Assembly: GCA_022647765.1 (NCBI GenBank)
Contig: JALCLH010000003.1
Coordinates: 248,001 to 312,000, forward strand
Source of the DNA: Acidipropionibacterium sp.
GTDB lineage: Bacteria; Actinomycetota; Actinomycetes; Propionibacteriales; Propionibacteriaceae
Direction: 5' to 3'
DNA: 64,000 nt
The notes beneath the pieces are model-generated. The model worked only from the letters and a program-made list of their open reading frames with translations. It did not search any database and was not told where the DNA came from. Of this stretch, positions 46,019 to 55,601 are shown piece after piece; the first letter of the stretch is position 1, and each line of letters begins with the position of its first letter. The position numbers were made by a program, and so were the translations under genes.

Positions 46019-46597
46019 TTACTCGGCTGCGACGAATTGATCGAGGATTCCGGCCACGATTCGGTTCGGTTCCCCGACGAGCGGCTGGGCGCCCTGATGA
46101 AGGCACCAGTCATAGAGCATGGATCGCTCGGCCATCGCGTACAGCCGGACGATGTCATGAACGGACAGATCGGTGGTCAACTCACCGGCCTCCTGGCCCC
46201 GGGCCACGAGTTTGCGATGAATGGCGAAGTAGTACCGGTCCTGGTTGACCAACGACCGATCTCCACGCGGACTCAGTTGCGATGCGAGCAGCTCCCGCAG
46301 CAGGTTGACCGGAACATTGTCCTGGATGAATGTGAACATCGACACATTCAGCGACTTGATCTGATCAACGATGCTGAGATCCTGGTCGAGACCGTCCTCC
46401 AGTTCGCGATACTTCTCATCGAAGATGTCGCTGAGTGTTCCCAGCAACGCTGATTTGCCGTGGAAGTGGTGGTAGAAGGTCCCTTTTGCGATGCCTGCGC
46501 GATCAATGATCTGGTCCACCGTGGTGCTCCGGAACCCTTGAGTTCTGAACAACTCCCACGAGGCGTGGACGATATCATTCCTGACATCTCGCGGCAT
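46019..46597 (-). CDS. TetR/AcrR-family regulator of the proline reductase cluster
   Basis: A 192-residue TetR protein. The N-terminal HTH is clear (IVHASWELFRTQGFRSTTVD, RAGIAKGTFYHHFHGKSALL), followed by a helical ligand-binding domain. It lies inside the cluster, between prdB and the racemase, on the same strand with gaps of about 120 and 110 bp. Clostridial clusters use the sigma-54-dependent PrdR instead; no such gene is in this window. A ten-base inverted repeat just upstream is a candidate operator. Confidence 0.88.
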   Translation of the reverse strand: MPRDVRNDIVHASWELFRTQGFRSTTVDQIIDRAGIAKGTFYHHFHGKSALLGTLSDIFDEKYRELEDGLDQDLSIVDQIKSLNVSMFTFIQDNVPVNLLRELLASQLSPRGDRSLVNQDRYYFAIHRKLVARGQEAGELTTDLSVHDIVRLYAMAERSMLYDWCLHQGAQPLVGEPNRIVAGILDQFVAAE

Positions 46598-46618
46598 GCG
46601 TGACTTCCCGTCTGTTCG

Positions 46619-46646
46619 GTGCGGTCCGAGACCAATCGGACCGCAC
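46619..46646. promoter_or_regulatory. Inverted repeat upstream of tetR
   Basis: gtgcggtccg (46619-46628) and cggaccgcac (46637-46646) are exact complements with an 8-base spacer, 21 bases before the tetR start. It could be an autoregulatory operator or, as a hairpin, an attenuator after prdB. Confidence 0.55.
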
Positions 46647-46719
46647 TCTACTGGAGGTCTCGCTGCCGGCCGGGCGTACCGGGGCGCCCGTCGCGTCCGC
46701 AGCGCCGCATTCCCTGCGA

Positions 46720-47448
46720 TCACACGTTGTGGCGATACTCGTAGGGCAGCATCTTCAGCATCCCGAAGTGATCGAACTCCTCGACCGCCTCCAGGGTGTC
46801 GGTGAGAATGCCGGTCTGCATCTCGGGGTTGTTCGGCTCGCCGGCGTTCGAGCCGATCGGCACGTGCGGAGAGGTGATCCGCGGGGCGCCCTGCTGGCGG
46901 GCGATCGGCGGGAGGGCGGCGATCAGGCAGGTGCTCATCCCCATCGCCTCGCAGGCGCGCAGCACGATGGTCGCCGAACGGTGGCAGGTGCCGCATCCGC
47001 CGGTGGCCAGGACGATGTCGGCCCCCTCGGCCTTGAGCCGGCGGGCGATCTCGGGCCCGGTCTCCTCGCGGAACTTGTCGACATTTCCGCCGCCGCCCAT
47101 GAAGCCGAAGAAGGTGTCGACGAGACCGCCGACATAGCCCTCGTCGCGGAGCTCGCGCAGGCGATCGATCGGCAGCATGGCGTTGACATCCTTGTTGATG
47201 TCGGAGTTGTCGAATCCGCCGTGGGTGACCATCAGCTGGTCCGACGGAGTGTCACTGGGAATCTCGCGGAAGGTGTAGTCGCCGGCCGTGTTGAACGGCG
47301 TCTGGTCCTTCTTGTGAATGCCGCCGGAGGTGATGAACGCGATCGTGCACTCGTTGAGGGGCTTGGTGAGGGGAGTCCACACCGGGGCGGGGGTGATCGG
47401 AACGTAGATCTCGGATCGGAGGCCGGGCGCGGTTGTCAGTGTGGTCAT
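46720..47448 (-). CDS. prdB: D-proline reductase subunit PrdB, Cys variant
   Basis: A 242-residue GrdB-like protein. The redox motif is ATGGCGTCHRSAT with Cys152 and Cys155. Clostridial PrdB has selenocysteine at the first of these, read from UGA. Here codon 152 is TGC (46993-46995 on the complement), so no selenocysteine machinery is required. PrdB takes the proline alpha-C-N bond for reductive cleavage with the pyruvoyl group of PrdA to give 5-aminovalerate. Other conserved stretches are VTHGGFDNSDINKDVNAMLP and GMSTCLIAALPPIARQQGAP. The length is typical for the family. Confidence 0.93.
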   Translation of the reverse strand: MTTLTTAPGLRSEIYVPITPAPVWTPLTKPLNECTIAFITSGGIHKKDQTPFNTAGDYTFREIPSDTPSDQLMVTHGGFDNSDINKDVNAMLPIDRLRELRDEGYVGGLVDTFFGFMGGGGNVDKFREETGPEIARRLKAEGADIVLATGGCGTCHRSATIVLRACEAMGMSTCLIAALPPIARQQGAPRITSPHVPIGSNAGEPNNPEMQTGILTDTLEAVEEFDHFGMLKMLPYEYRHNV

Positions 47449-47515
47449 GATCTTCTCCTTGCTGAAATAGATGCCGCTGGAATAGAAGCTGCTGGAATAG
47501 GTGAAGTGGATGTGA

Positions 47516-47704
47516 TTACAGAACGTTGACGTAGCTGAGGTAGAACTCGCATTCCTGCCCCAGCTCGAGCGGCTTGTCGGTCATGATGCACCGCAGTGGA
47601 AGGGACAGGACGCCCATCCGGCCGGTGATCCCGATGCGCACGCCGACCTCGGTGATCTCTTTGATGACTCCCCGCAGCAGCAGGGGTTGGAGTTCGATGT
47701 TCAT
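47516..47704 (-). CDS. Small proline-reductase-associated protein
   Basis: A 62-residue protein (MNIELQPLLLRGVIKEITEV, then GITGRMGVLSLPLRCI and ECEFYLSYVNVL), predicted as a small beta barrel. It lies between prdA and prdB with about 70-bp gaps either side. A small conserved protein occupies the same place in clostridial prd operons (from memory, the CBO2463/CBO2479 family). Its role is not known. Confidence 0.75.
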   Translation of the reverse strand: MNIELQPLLLRGVIKEITEVGVRIGITGRMGVLSLPLRCIMTDKPLELGQECEFYLSYVNVL

Positions 47705-47782
47705 CGCGGTGGCTCCCGGTTCATGGCCGAATGGTCGTCGATCGAATAGGTGTCAATGGGATGGGTCTCAGCCGGATGGGTT

Positions 47783-49578
47783 TCAGACGAGCACCTGGTT
47801 CGACGTGATGACGTCCTCGTCCCAACGGCGCTCGGGGGGCTCGATGGCGATTCCGGACATCTTGTTCTTGAGCATGAGGATCGCGCGCTTCGAGTCGTCG
47901 GCGGTCAGCGTGTTGTCGGCGAGAATCTCGTTCTCGAATCCGCCCGGATCCTTGTTGAGCTCGACCATCGCGTCCATGTACTGGTTGCCGACGACGAGCT
48001 GGCCCTGGTAGGCCGCGAAGGTGACGCCGACCACGGGCACCCCGCGGGAGCCGATGGCCGCGATGTTGGCGGCGAAGTCGATGTGGTTGTTGCCGAATCC
48101 CTCGGTGGTGACGATCGCCCCGTCCACCTCCATCGCCTCGATGAGCGATCCGAGACGACCGGAGACGAAGGTCTTCTCGTCGTTGACCTGGGGGGAGCCG
48201 ATGAAGACGACGCCGGTGAGGTCGACCTCCTCGTCGGTCTGCAGGGCCTCGACCAGCGGCTCGCGGAAGAAGTGCCGGGTGATCTCCTTGGTGGCGGGCC
48301 CGATGCACGCCAGGGCGTGAATGCCGCCGTCGAGCACCTCGTTGGGGCTGAGGACCACGGGCACATTGCCCATGTCGACGTTCTTCTCGCCGCCCTGGAT
48401 GCCGCAGGGCTCGCTGGGAACGAGCAGATTGTCGTGCATGGCGCCCTGGCCCATGATCTCCTTGACCAGCACCACGCGCGGGCGGTCCGGACGCCTGATG
48501 TCCTTGAAGGTCTCCTCGGCTACCGGCGTCAGACCGGACAGGTCGGTGATCTGCTCGCGAATGGCGTGGATGATGACGTCGCAGGCGCTGTGGGCGGCGA
48601 AGGGGCCGCGGCGCTCCATCCCGGTGCCCTGCTCGATCTGCACGTCGACGCGGATCATGATGTCGCCGTCGTCGGGGCAGCCCGGGCGCCCGAAGCGGAT
48701 CTTCTCGTCCATGAACCCCTCGCAGGATCCGAACTCGTGGATCTGGACGCCGGCCTCATCCATGCCGGTGAGCACGAAGACGGCTCCCGAGAGCACATTG
48801 GTGACGCCTTCGCCGAGGGTCCCCTCGGCCTTGGCGGCGATCGGGATGACGTCCATGATCGTGTTGGAGTAGATGTGCCGGTCCTGCGGGGCGATGACGT
48901 CCAGGGTCACCTTCTTGACCAGCGGATCGGCCTCGGTGGCGGCGTCCACGAGTGAGCCGTCGATGGTGAGCACCCCGCCGTCGTAGGAGGTGGTGGTCCC
49001 GACCGTGACGCCGGTCACCGGGTAGTGCTTCTTCACCAGGGTGCGCAGGACGCGCTCCTCGGCAGGGAGCTCGGAGGTGGCGTCTGGTGCGGCGGGGGAG
49101 GTCGTGGAGGGGGAGAGGTCGTCGGCACCGGGCCGCCGGAGACCGGGAGGATCAGGTCGAGGTCCTTGGCCTCGGCGACGTGCAGGTGCAGATACCCCGG
49201 TGCGACGTCGCCGGGAGTCACGGTAGTGGTGCCGGCGACGGGTGCGACGGCGGGGGCTGTCGGCGCGGGAGCGGGGGGCTCGGCGTCCCCGCTCCCGGAG
49301 GGACTGAGGCCGCTGAGCCCGGAGGGATTGACGCCGTCCAGGAGGTCGGCGGTGAGCTGGGTGAGGGCCTCGCCGTCGGAGGTGAGGGTGGCTCCGAGGG
49401 CCTCAGCGATGGTGAGGCCGTCGTCGGTGAGGGTCATGAGATTCGACTCGACCATGTCGTCGAAGATCGTCGGATCCTCGAAGTCCTGTGCGCTGAGCAC
49501 GGTGCCCGCGGGCCGTTGGCAGCACAGCACGGCGGGATCGTTCAGGTGTGTGTGGAGCGATGCTTGTGACAGTGACAT
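47783..49578 (-). pseudogene. prdA: D-proline reductase proprotein PrdA, frameshifted
   Basis: The N-terminal part (MSLSQASLHTHLNDPAVLCC, then an Ala/Pro-rich linker) is in one frame to about 49125. The rest is in another (ELPAEERVLRTLVKKHYPVT to ITSNQVLV at 47783). The joined protein has about 597 residues, normal for PrdA. The cleavage site that forms the pyruvoyl group is visible as GGIHALACIGPATKEITRHF; the Cys is at about residue 424 and codon 48305-48307, close to Cys421 of the clostridial enzyme. HSACDVIIHAIREQIT and GNNHIDFAANIAAIGSRGVP are also family-typical. It makes the alpha and beta chains that work with PrdB. Confidence 0.9.
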
Positions 49579-49655
49579 GCTCTTCCCTTCGTTTGTCCAG
49601 GCTCGTTGAGAGGTGATGGAGAGGATGTGAAGTGGGTGACAATCGGGTGCGGAAA

Positions 49656-50879
49656 TTACTGATGAGTGGTCTGTGATATCCGATGGGCGCGGATGAGGTG
49701 TTCACCGCCGGCGCGCAGATAGGCGTCGGTGGCGTGATGAACGCGCATTCCGAGTTTGGGGGCGATCTGCATCACGGTGTTGGTGCAGTCGGTGCAATGG
49801 CTGATGAGCAGACTCGCGGCGCCCTGCTTCTTCAGCGCCAGGACCGCCTGGGCCTGTCCCGGGCAGATCCCGGGGTTGGCGCATTTCAGGCGGCCGTCCG
49901 GCAGGGTGACGACGTTCTTGCAGGTCACGGTGCCGGCGAGCTGGGCGCCCTCGGCGTCGACGATCGCGGTGAGGCGGTCCTGACTCGCCCCGCAGGCGCA
50001 GACGATGATGCCGACCGGTCCGCGGTCGCGCAGCTCGGGGCCGGCGATCATGATCCCGCCGCTGGTCGCCGCGATCGGGTCGTCGAGCCGGGCGGCGTCT
50101 CCCATGTAGGGGCCGCCGAGCAGCAGCTGGTCGTCGGGTCCCGGCGTCGCGATGTGCAGTGCGTCGAGCACCTGGCGAATGGTGGTGCCGATGGGGACGT
50201 CGTAGAGCACCAGGCTGGTGTCGTGCTCGTACCCGCTGCCGTCGATGAGTCCGGCCACGGTGATGTCCTTGGTGGCGACCGGCCTGTTCTCCAGCAGAAC
50301 CTCGTGGATGCGCAGCAGCGTCTCGACATTCAGCAGCAGCGCGTCGACCGAGCTGGTGTGGGCGGTCGGTGCGATCAGTGTGCCGAGGACGTCTCGCACC
50401 ACAGCGCGGGCGTCGCCGACCGGGTAGCGGTCCTCCAGCAGCGAGACGGAGAGGAGCGGGCCGCTCGGATGCGCGTCATTGAATGTGCGCACCGATGCTG
50501 TGAGCGCGTCCAGGGCGTCCGTATTCTTCGACTTGATCGCCACGATTCCCCGGCTCGCACCGACGATCTTCATTGCGAGTACCAGACCGGAGACGACGCG
50601 ATCGGAGTCGGTCTCCAAGCGGGCGACATTGTGTTCCAGGAGGGGCTCGCACTCCGCAGCATTCGCGATCACCACGGAGTAGCTCTTCGCGAGCTTCTTC
50701 CAGGTCGGATATCCCGCTCCACCCATGCCCACCAGACCGGATTGTCTGATGGCCGATATCGCGGACGGCGCGTCGATGGTGTCGGTGCCGCCCTGATCCG
50801 AACTGGCGTGCATCTGCTCCTGCGGGGTGCTTTCCCCGAATATCTCGGATGCTTTGAGGATGGTGTGCTTGCGAGTCAT
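49656..50879 (-). CDS. prdC: PrdC, RnfC-like electron-transfer protein
   Basis: A 407-residue protein with an RnfC/NuoF-like fold: IRQSGLVGMGGAGYPTWKKL and IANAAECEPLLEHNVARLET, a SLBB-like middle, and a C-terminal Cys-rich part (CACGAS, TCKNVVTLPDGRLKCANPGI, SHCTDCTN) that may hold a redox disulfide or cluster. In clostridia PrdC passes electrons from NADH or a ferredoxin route to PrdAB. I see no UGA inside it. The ATG at 50879 follows the aminotransferase by 26 bp, so the two are probably co-transcribed. Confidence 0.9.
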   Translation of the reverse strand: MTRKHTILKASEIFGESTPQEQMHASSDQGGTDTIDAPSAISAIRQSGLVGMGGAGYPTWKKLAKSYSVVIANAAECEPLLEHNVARLETDSDRVVSGLVLAMKIVGASRGIVAIKSKNTDALDALTASVRTFNDAHPSGPLLSVSLLEDRYPVGDARAVVRDVLGTLIAPTAHTSSVDALLLNVETLLRIHEVLLENRPVATKDITVAGLIDGSGYEHDTSLVLYDVPIGTTIRQVLDALHIATPGPDDQLLLGGPYMGDAARLDDPIAATSGGIMIAGPELRDRGPVGIIVCACGASQDRLTAIVDAEGAQLAGTVTCKNVVTLPDGRLKCANPGICPGQAQAVLALKKQGAASLLISHCTDCTNTVMQIAPKLGMRVHHATDAYLRAGGEHLIRAHRISQTTHQ

Positions 50880-50905
50880 GGTCGGCTCCTGGTCCTCGAG
50901 GATTC

Positions 50906-52132
50906 TCAGTCGGTGGACCCGGCGACGGAGTTGACGGCGTCGGTGAGGATCGATATTGCCTCGTCCACCTGCTTCGTGGTGACGATGAGCGGGGGAATGC
51001 ACCGGATGATGGAGTCTCCGATGGCGGTGACGAGAAGGCCGCGGTCGAGTGCGGCATGTTTGATGTCGACGGCCTTGACGGATCCGTCGAACTCGAATCC
51101 CACCAGAAGACCGCGACCGCGGGACTCCTTGATGTGGGGAAGCGAATTGCCCTTCTCGATCATGTAGGCGCCGACCTCCTTGGCGTGTCCCGCCAGGTCG
51201 CGATCCACGATCTCGCCGACCTCGGCGAGGGCCGCGGCCGTGCACATGGGGGAGCCTCCGAAGGTGCTGCCGTGGGTTCCCACGGTCAGCGACTCTGCGA
51301 TGGGGTCCTTGGTTGCCATCGCACCGATGGGGACGCCGCCTCCGAGGCCCTTGGCCATCGTGAAGATGTCGGGCTCGACGCCGTATCCCTGCCATGCGAA
51401 GATCGTCCCGGTCCGGCCCCAGCCGGTCTGCACCTCGTCGAAGATGAGCAGCAGGCCCTTCTCGTCGCAGAGGGCGCGGAGCCCTTCGATGAATTCCGGT
51501 GTGGCGGGATTGACCCCGCCCTCGCCCTGCACCGGCTCAATCATGATGGCCACGGTGTTCTCGGTGATCTTGGCGGCGAAATCGTCGAGATTGTTGAACT
51601 CGGCGTAGGCGAAGCCGGGGGTCATGCTGCCGAAACCGTCCTGAGCCAGGGAACCGGGCTGCCCGGTGGCGGCGAGTGCGCCGAAGGTCCGCCCGTGGAA
51701 GGAGTTCAGCGCCGAGAGGATCTCGAACTTGTGCGGGCCGAAGTGATCGATGCCGTACTTTCGCGCCAGTTTGATGGCGACCTCATTGGCCTCGGTCCCG
51801 GAGTTCTGGAAGAAGACCTTGTCGAATCCGGCGATATCGCAGATCTTCTTCGCCAGGAGCACCTGGGGGATGGTGTACGGGTAGTTGAAGGTGTGCATGA
51901 TGTCGCCCACCTGATCGCGGACGGCGGCGATCACCTTCGGATTGCAGTTGCCGGCGTTGTTGACGGCGATACCACCGTAGAAGTCCAGGTAGGCGTTTCC
52001 CTCGGGATCGTAGATGTACATGCCCTCGGCATGCTCCGCGATGAAGTCATAGCGCTCATATGTCTCGATCATGTAGCGCTTGGCCATGTCCTTGATATCC
52101 TGCTGGCTCAAACCAGTCTCGGATAGCCTCAT
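50906..52132 (-). CDS. Class III aminotransferase, likely ornithine or 5-aminovalerate type
   Basis: A 408-residue PLP enzyme. The PLP lysine is Lys261 in FTMAKGLGGGVPIGAM, the pyridine-binding Asp232 is in FDEVQTGWGRTG, and the N-terminal NNAGNCNPKVIAAV and QNSGTEANEVAIKLARK are family-typical. ArgD/RocD, GABA and putrescine transaminases share this pattern. As the first gene of the cluster it may make glutamate semialdehyde from ornithine or remove the amino group from 5-aminovalerate, the product of PrdAB. The sequence alone does not decide. Confidence 0.85.
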   Translation of the reverse strand: MRLSETGLSQQDIKDMAKRYMIETYERYDFIAEHAEGMYIYDPEGNAYLDFYGGIAVNNAGNCNPKVIAAVRDQVGDIMHTFNYPYTIPQVLLAKKICDIAGFDKVFFQNSGTEANEVAIKLARKYGIDHFGPHKFEILSALNSFHGRTFGALAATGQPGSLAQDGFGSMTPGFAYAEFNNLDDFAAKITENTVAIMIEPVQGEGGVNPATPEFIEGLRALCDEKGLLLIFDEVQTGWGRTGTIFAWQGYGVEPDIFTMAKGLGGGVPIGAMATKDPIAESLTVGTHGSTFGGSPMCTAAALAEVGEIVDRDLAGHAKEVGAYMIEKGNSLPHIKESRGRGLLVGFEFDGSVKAVDIKHAALDRGLLVTAIGDSIIRCIPPLIVTTKQVDEAISILTDAVNSVAGSTD

Positions 52133-52503
52133 CCGCCTGCTCCTTTTCGACCAGTGCTCTCGACTTGCATTGGCTTTCGAGCCGTACTGGCTCTCGACCC
52201 GTGTTGCCGGCCCAATGCCTCGACGGCTTGTGTGAACGCCGGACCGTCTCCCGGTCCGGGGGAGGGGCGCCTCTGAGGGCGGCCGATCGATGCCAGGACT
52301 GGAACGCGATCTAGAAGACGTTCTACTTGGCGAATGTTTCCGGATTGCGTCATGCGTGTGACTCTCTCGTCACACCTGCCGGATGAGGGCGTGGCGGGGC
52401 TCTGGGCGAGGGCGCAGCAGAGTTTGCGAGGGCTGCTCGCGGTGGGGTGGGGCGTCGGGTCAGAGGGTGCGCCGTCGGGGCTCAGCTCGAGGCGGAGCCG
52501 GCG
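52133..52503. promoter_or_regulatory. Probable promoter region of the proline reductase cluster
   Basis: A 371-bp gene-free stretch upstream of the first gene of the minus-strand cluster. It contains an inverted repeat GTGTGA (52356-52361) and TCACAC (52370-52375), and AGAAGACGTTCT (about 52312-52325), both candidate operators. I do not see a sigma-54 GG-N10-GC pair. The remaining sequence has short ctctcgac repeats near 52160-52200. Confidence 0.45.
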
Positions 52504-53724
52504 TCACTTCCGGCGGAGCACGCCGTCCGGGTCGATGACGGCGATGTCGATGCCGGCGTCACGAGCGCGGGTCAGAAGGTCGTGCAGAAGCATGATCGCC
52601 ACATTGGAAGCTTCCGTGACATCTTCGGCCTGGATGACCAGAGTGCGGGAACCGGAGGCGTCGATGATTCCGACGGCCTCGTAGGCGACCTGCTCGGCGG
52701 CGACGAAGTCGAGGGAGCCGCGCAGCCGCATGGTGGTGGTCGCGGTGTGCGGGTCGGTCTCGATGGCGCTGACGGGGGAGACCGGTCGCGCGGGATGGCG
52801 GAACAGGTGCAGCCCGAACTCCTCGGAGAGCATGCGCAGTGCGGCGACGCCGCGGGCGCTGTTGCCGACCGGGTCGAGCGGCGGGCTGAAGACGCCGATG
52901 CCGTACTCGCCGGGGGCGACCGCGACGATGCCGCCGGCGACGCCGGACTTCGCCGGCAGGCCGACGTTGAAGAGCCACTGACCCGAGTGGTCGTACATGC
53001 CGCAACTCGACATGAGGGAGAGGGCGTCGCGGGCCACCGGGGCGGGCACGATCTGCTGCTCGGTGACCGGGTTGACGCCGTCATTGGCGAGAGTCGCGCC
53101 CATCACCGCGAGGTCGTGGGCATCGACGAGCAGGGAGCACTGGCGGAAGTAGGCCTCGACGGTGTCCTCGACAGTGCCGACGAGGGCACCCGAGGATCTG
53201 GCGAGCATCGCGAGCGCCCGGTTCCGGTCTCCGGTGGCCGATTCCGAGGCGGCGACGGTCTCGTCGCAGTGCAGTTCACGGCCGGCGAAGGCGGAGAGTC
53301 CCTGGCGGATGTGCTCGAGCCGTTCGTCGGCCGTCGTGCCGGGGATGAGCGAGGTGGTGACGATCGCGCCCGCGTTGATGAGCGGATTGGCGGGCCGCCC
53401 CTGCTCGTCGAAACTGATCGCGTTGAAGGCCTGGCCGCTGGGCTCGACGCCGACGTGGGTGAGCACGGCGTCGACCCCGTGCTCGGCGAGCACGAGGGCG
53501 TAGACGAAGGCCTTCGAGATCGACTGGATGGTGAACCGCGTGGTGCTGTCCCCGGCCGCGTAGCTGTGCCCGGAGACAGACGCCGCGGCGATCGCGAACT
53601 TCTCGGGGTCGCCCTTGGCGAGTTCCGGGATGTAGTCGGCGACGTTGCCGGGATGGTCGCCGGCGCGCACCTCGGCGAGCACCCGTTCGAAGGCGTAGGA
53701 GACGGGATTGGCCGGAGCGGGCAT
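52504..53724 (-). CDS. glsA: Glutaminase with C-terminal STAS domain
   Basis: A 406-residue protein. Residues 1-300 are a beta-lactamase-fold glutaminase with the SxxK pair Ser68/Lys71 (FTIQSISKAFVYAL), NPLINAGAI and the YxxxC-type region LMSSCGMYDHSGQW. Residues 315-406 form a STAS domain (TTTMRLRGSLDFVAAEQVAY, LHDLLTRARDAGIDIAVIDP). It hydrolyses glutamine to glutamate and ammonia, for acid resistance or nitrogen supply. The ATG at 53724 is preferred to 53775. It lies upstream of the prd cluster on the same strand but 371 bp away. Confidence 0.93.
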   Translation of the reverse strand: MPAPANPVSYAFERVLAEVRAGDHPGNVADYIPELAKGDPEKFAIAAASVSGHSYAAGDSTTRFTIQSISKAFVYALVLAEHGVDAVLTHVGVEPSGQAFNAISFDEQGRPANPLINAGAIVTTSLIPGTTADERLEHIRQGLSAFAGRELHCDETVAASESATGDRNRALAMLARSSGALVGTVEDTVEAYFRQCSLLVDAHDLAVMGATLANDGVNPVTEQQIVPAPVARDALSLMSSCGMYDHSGQWLFNVGLPAKSGVAGGIVAVAPGEYGIGVFSPPLDPVGNSARGVAALRMLSEEFGLHLFRHPARPVSPVSAIETDPHTATTTMRLRGSLDFVAAEQVAYEAVGIIDASGSRTLVIQAEDVTEASNVAIMLLHDLLTRARDAGIDIAVIDPDGVLRRK

Positions 53725-53854
53725 CAGATCTCGTTTCCGGTAGCGGCGGTGCGGCGGTGGCGGGTCATGTGGCACAGCCTAGAGGATTCGGTCCAAGGGG
53801 TTGGGGCTGAGCGCGCTTGGGCAGAGTCGTTCCTCGTCCTTTCGCAGCAACCGC

Positions 53855-55426
53855 TCACGCCACCAGGGCAGCCTGGGCGGAGCCCTCCCCGAAACTTGGG
53901 GAGTCGGTGCCGGCGGAGTCCTCCCCAGAGTCTGGGTTCGCCGTTTGGGCGGAGTTCTCCCCGGAACTCGGGGCCCCGATTCTGACAGAGTCCTCCCCCA
54001 CGGTCGCGGACCCCGTTCCACCGGCGACCGGGTCGACCGCAGATTGTGAAAGGTGATTCTTCAACCGTTCCGGTGGCAGCATCCGAGGTATTCTTGTGAC
54101 GGGGTCCACGACGATCCGCCACTGGTCCCTCGAGTGATATCTATCGGGTTCCACCAAAGCATGGTGATGGCGGCACAGCAAAGCGAGATTCTCCAGGGAT
54201 GTCGGGCCTTCATCCCACCACGGAAGGATGTGATGCGCCTGGCACAAATCCGCCGGAACCGTGCAACCCGGGAAGATGCAACCACCGTCCCGCAATTCCA
54301 GGGCCCGCCGGATCGCACCGGTCACCAGGCGGTGTTCCTGGCCCTCATCGAGCACCTGGGATTCCCCGCCCAGCACCACCGGGAGAACCCCTGCCTCGCA
54401 GCACATCCGCCGCAGGGATCCCGCATCGACCGGGATCTCACCGATGGCACCGTGGACCACTGCCGGCGGCGATCTCCCCCTCGAGGGCGTCGTGAAGGTC
54501 CTGGTAATTCAAGGTGACGACCAGTCTCGGTGCCTGGCCGCCCGCGGAGGGCACCTTCTCGAGGCTGGCCATGCCATTCACCATGTCGACCAGGGCATCG
54601 GCCATCCGCTGCCCAGTGGTCCGGGCCTCCCGATGCTCCAGTTCAGTTCGCGCGGCCAGGTACTCGGAGGGATTGATCGTCCCTTCGTCGCGCTGGGTTC
54701 TCAACGCTTGGGCCTCGTCGCGCTCGGCACGTCGGCCCTTCTCACCGAAGGCTTGGAGGGTGCCGATGAGTTGTTGGGCTTCCAGGTCGGGCAGTTGCCC
54801 GGAGAACCAGGTCGACCCCTCACCGTCGGACCCCCATGCCAGTCGCCTGTTCTTGATGGCCCGGCGACGCTGCGCGGCGATCCGGGCGGCCTCATCGTGG
54901 GATGAGGGCACGGTCTCGGGTGCCACTTCTTCCAGGATGGACTGTGTGGCTTTGCGGAGGCGCTCGGGTGGTGTGGTGGCGGCCCGGTCCAGGAACAGCT
55001 CGGCGGCCCGGTCGACCTGCTCGCCGCTCATCCGGTCCCGGGGGAGTGTGCGGATCTCCTCCCGATGACCGCCGCGTGATCCGGCGACACATCACCGGCG
55101 AGGGCGGCGTCGCGCACACCCGGATGGTGGGCGATCTTCGACGCCTTCTTCACTTCCCCGAGTCCCCGGCTGGAGGTGCGTCCCTCATTCATGGCCAGGA
55201 AATCCGACAGTGGCGTCCCGGTGGTGTGGTCGGTCGCGTTCGCCTTGTCCACCGCATCGGTGACCACCGCGGCCCCGGCACTCATGCGGTCGGCCAGTCT
55301 GCGAATCCGGGTCATGGCGGTGACCTTGTCGGCATCGGACATGGTCGACAACACGCTGTAGTCCAGGCTGTCGAGGTGTTCCTCGAGTGCCTGGACTCGC
55401 GTCCAGAAAGCCGATGCCGTGTCCAT
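53855..55426 (-). pseudogene. DUF222/HNH endonuclease (13E12 family), frameshifted
   Basis: Three frames hold consecutive parts: MDTASAFWTRVQALEEHLDS with the DUF222 helical domain to about 55050; MSGEQVDRAAELFLDRAATT to about 54455; then GAIGEIPVDAGSLRRMCCEA and the HNH motif CIFPGCTVPADLCQAHHILP, CRHHHALVEP, to 53855. Two indels restore about 520 residues. The tail is a Gly/Ser/Asp/Glu-rich repeat (SSGENSAQTANPDSGEDSAG) in which a GE(D/N)S unit recurs about every 11 residues. DUF222-HNH genes are multicopy in many actinobacteria and may be mobile. Confidence 0.88.
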
Positions 55427-55601
55427 GGAAAAGACTACGTGATGTGGGCACTGGATGCAAGGGATGAACACCACTATTTTCCAGCGAGTTCATGCCGATG
55501 AGAATCGGCGGATAATCCGACATTCCAGTCAACCGATCAACCCTAGCAGAAGGCACCGACAGTTCTGGGAGTCAGATTGTTCGCTGTAGATTTCCTGAGC
55601 T

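Noticed and set aside
52133..52503. Sigma-54 promoter for the prd cluster
   Set aside because: I looked for a GG-N10-GC pair with family-like flanks and found none. Sigma-54 is also not expected in actinobacteria.
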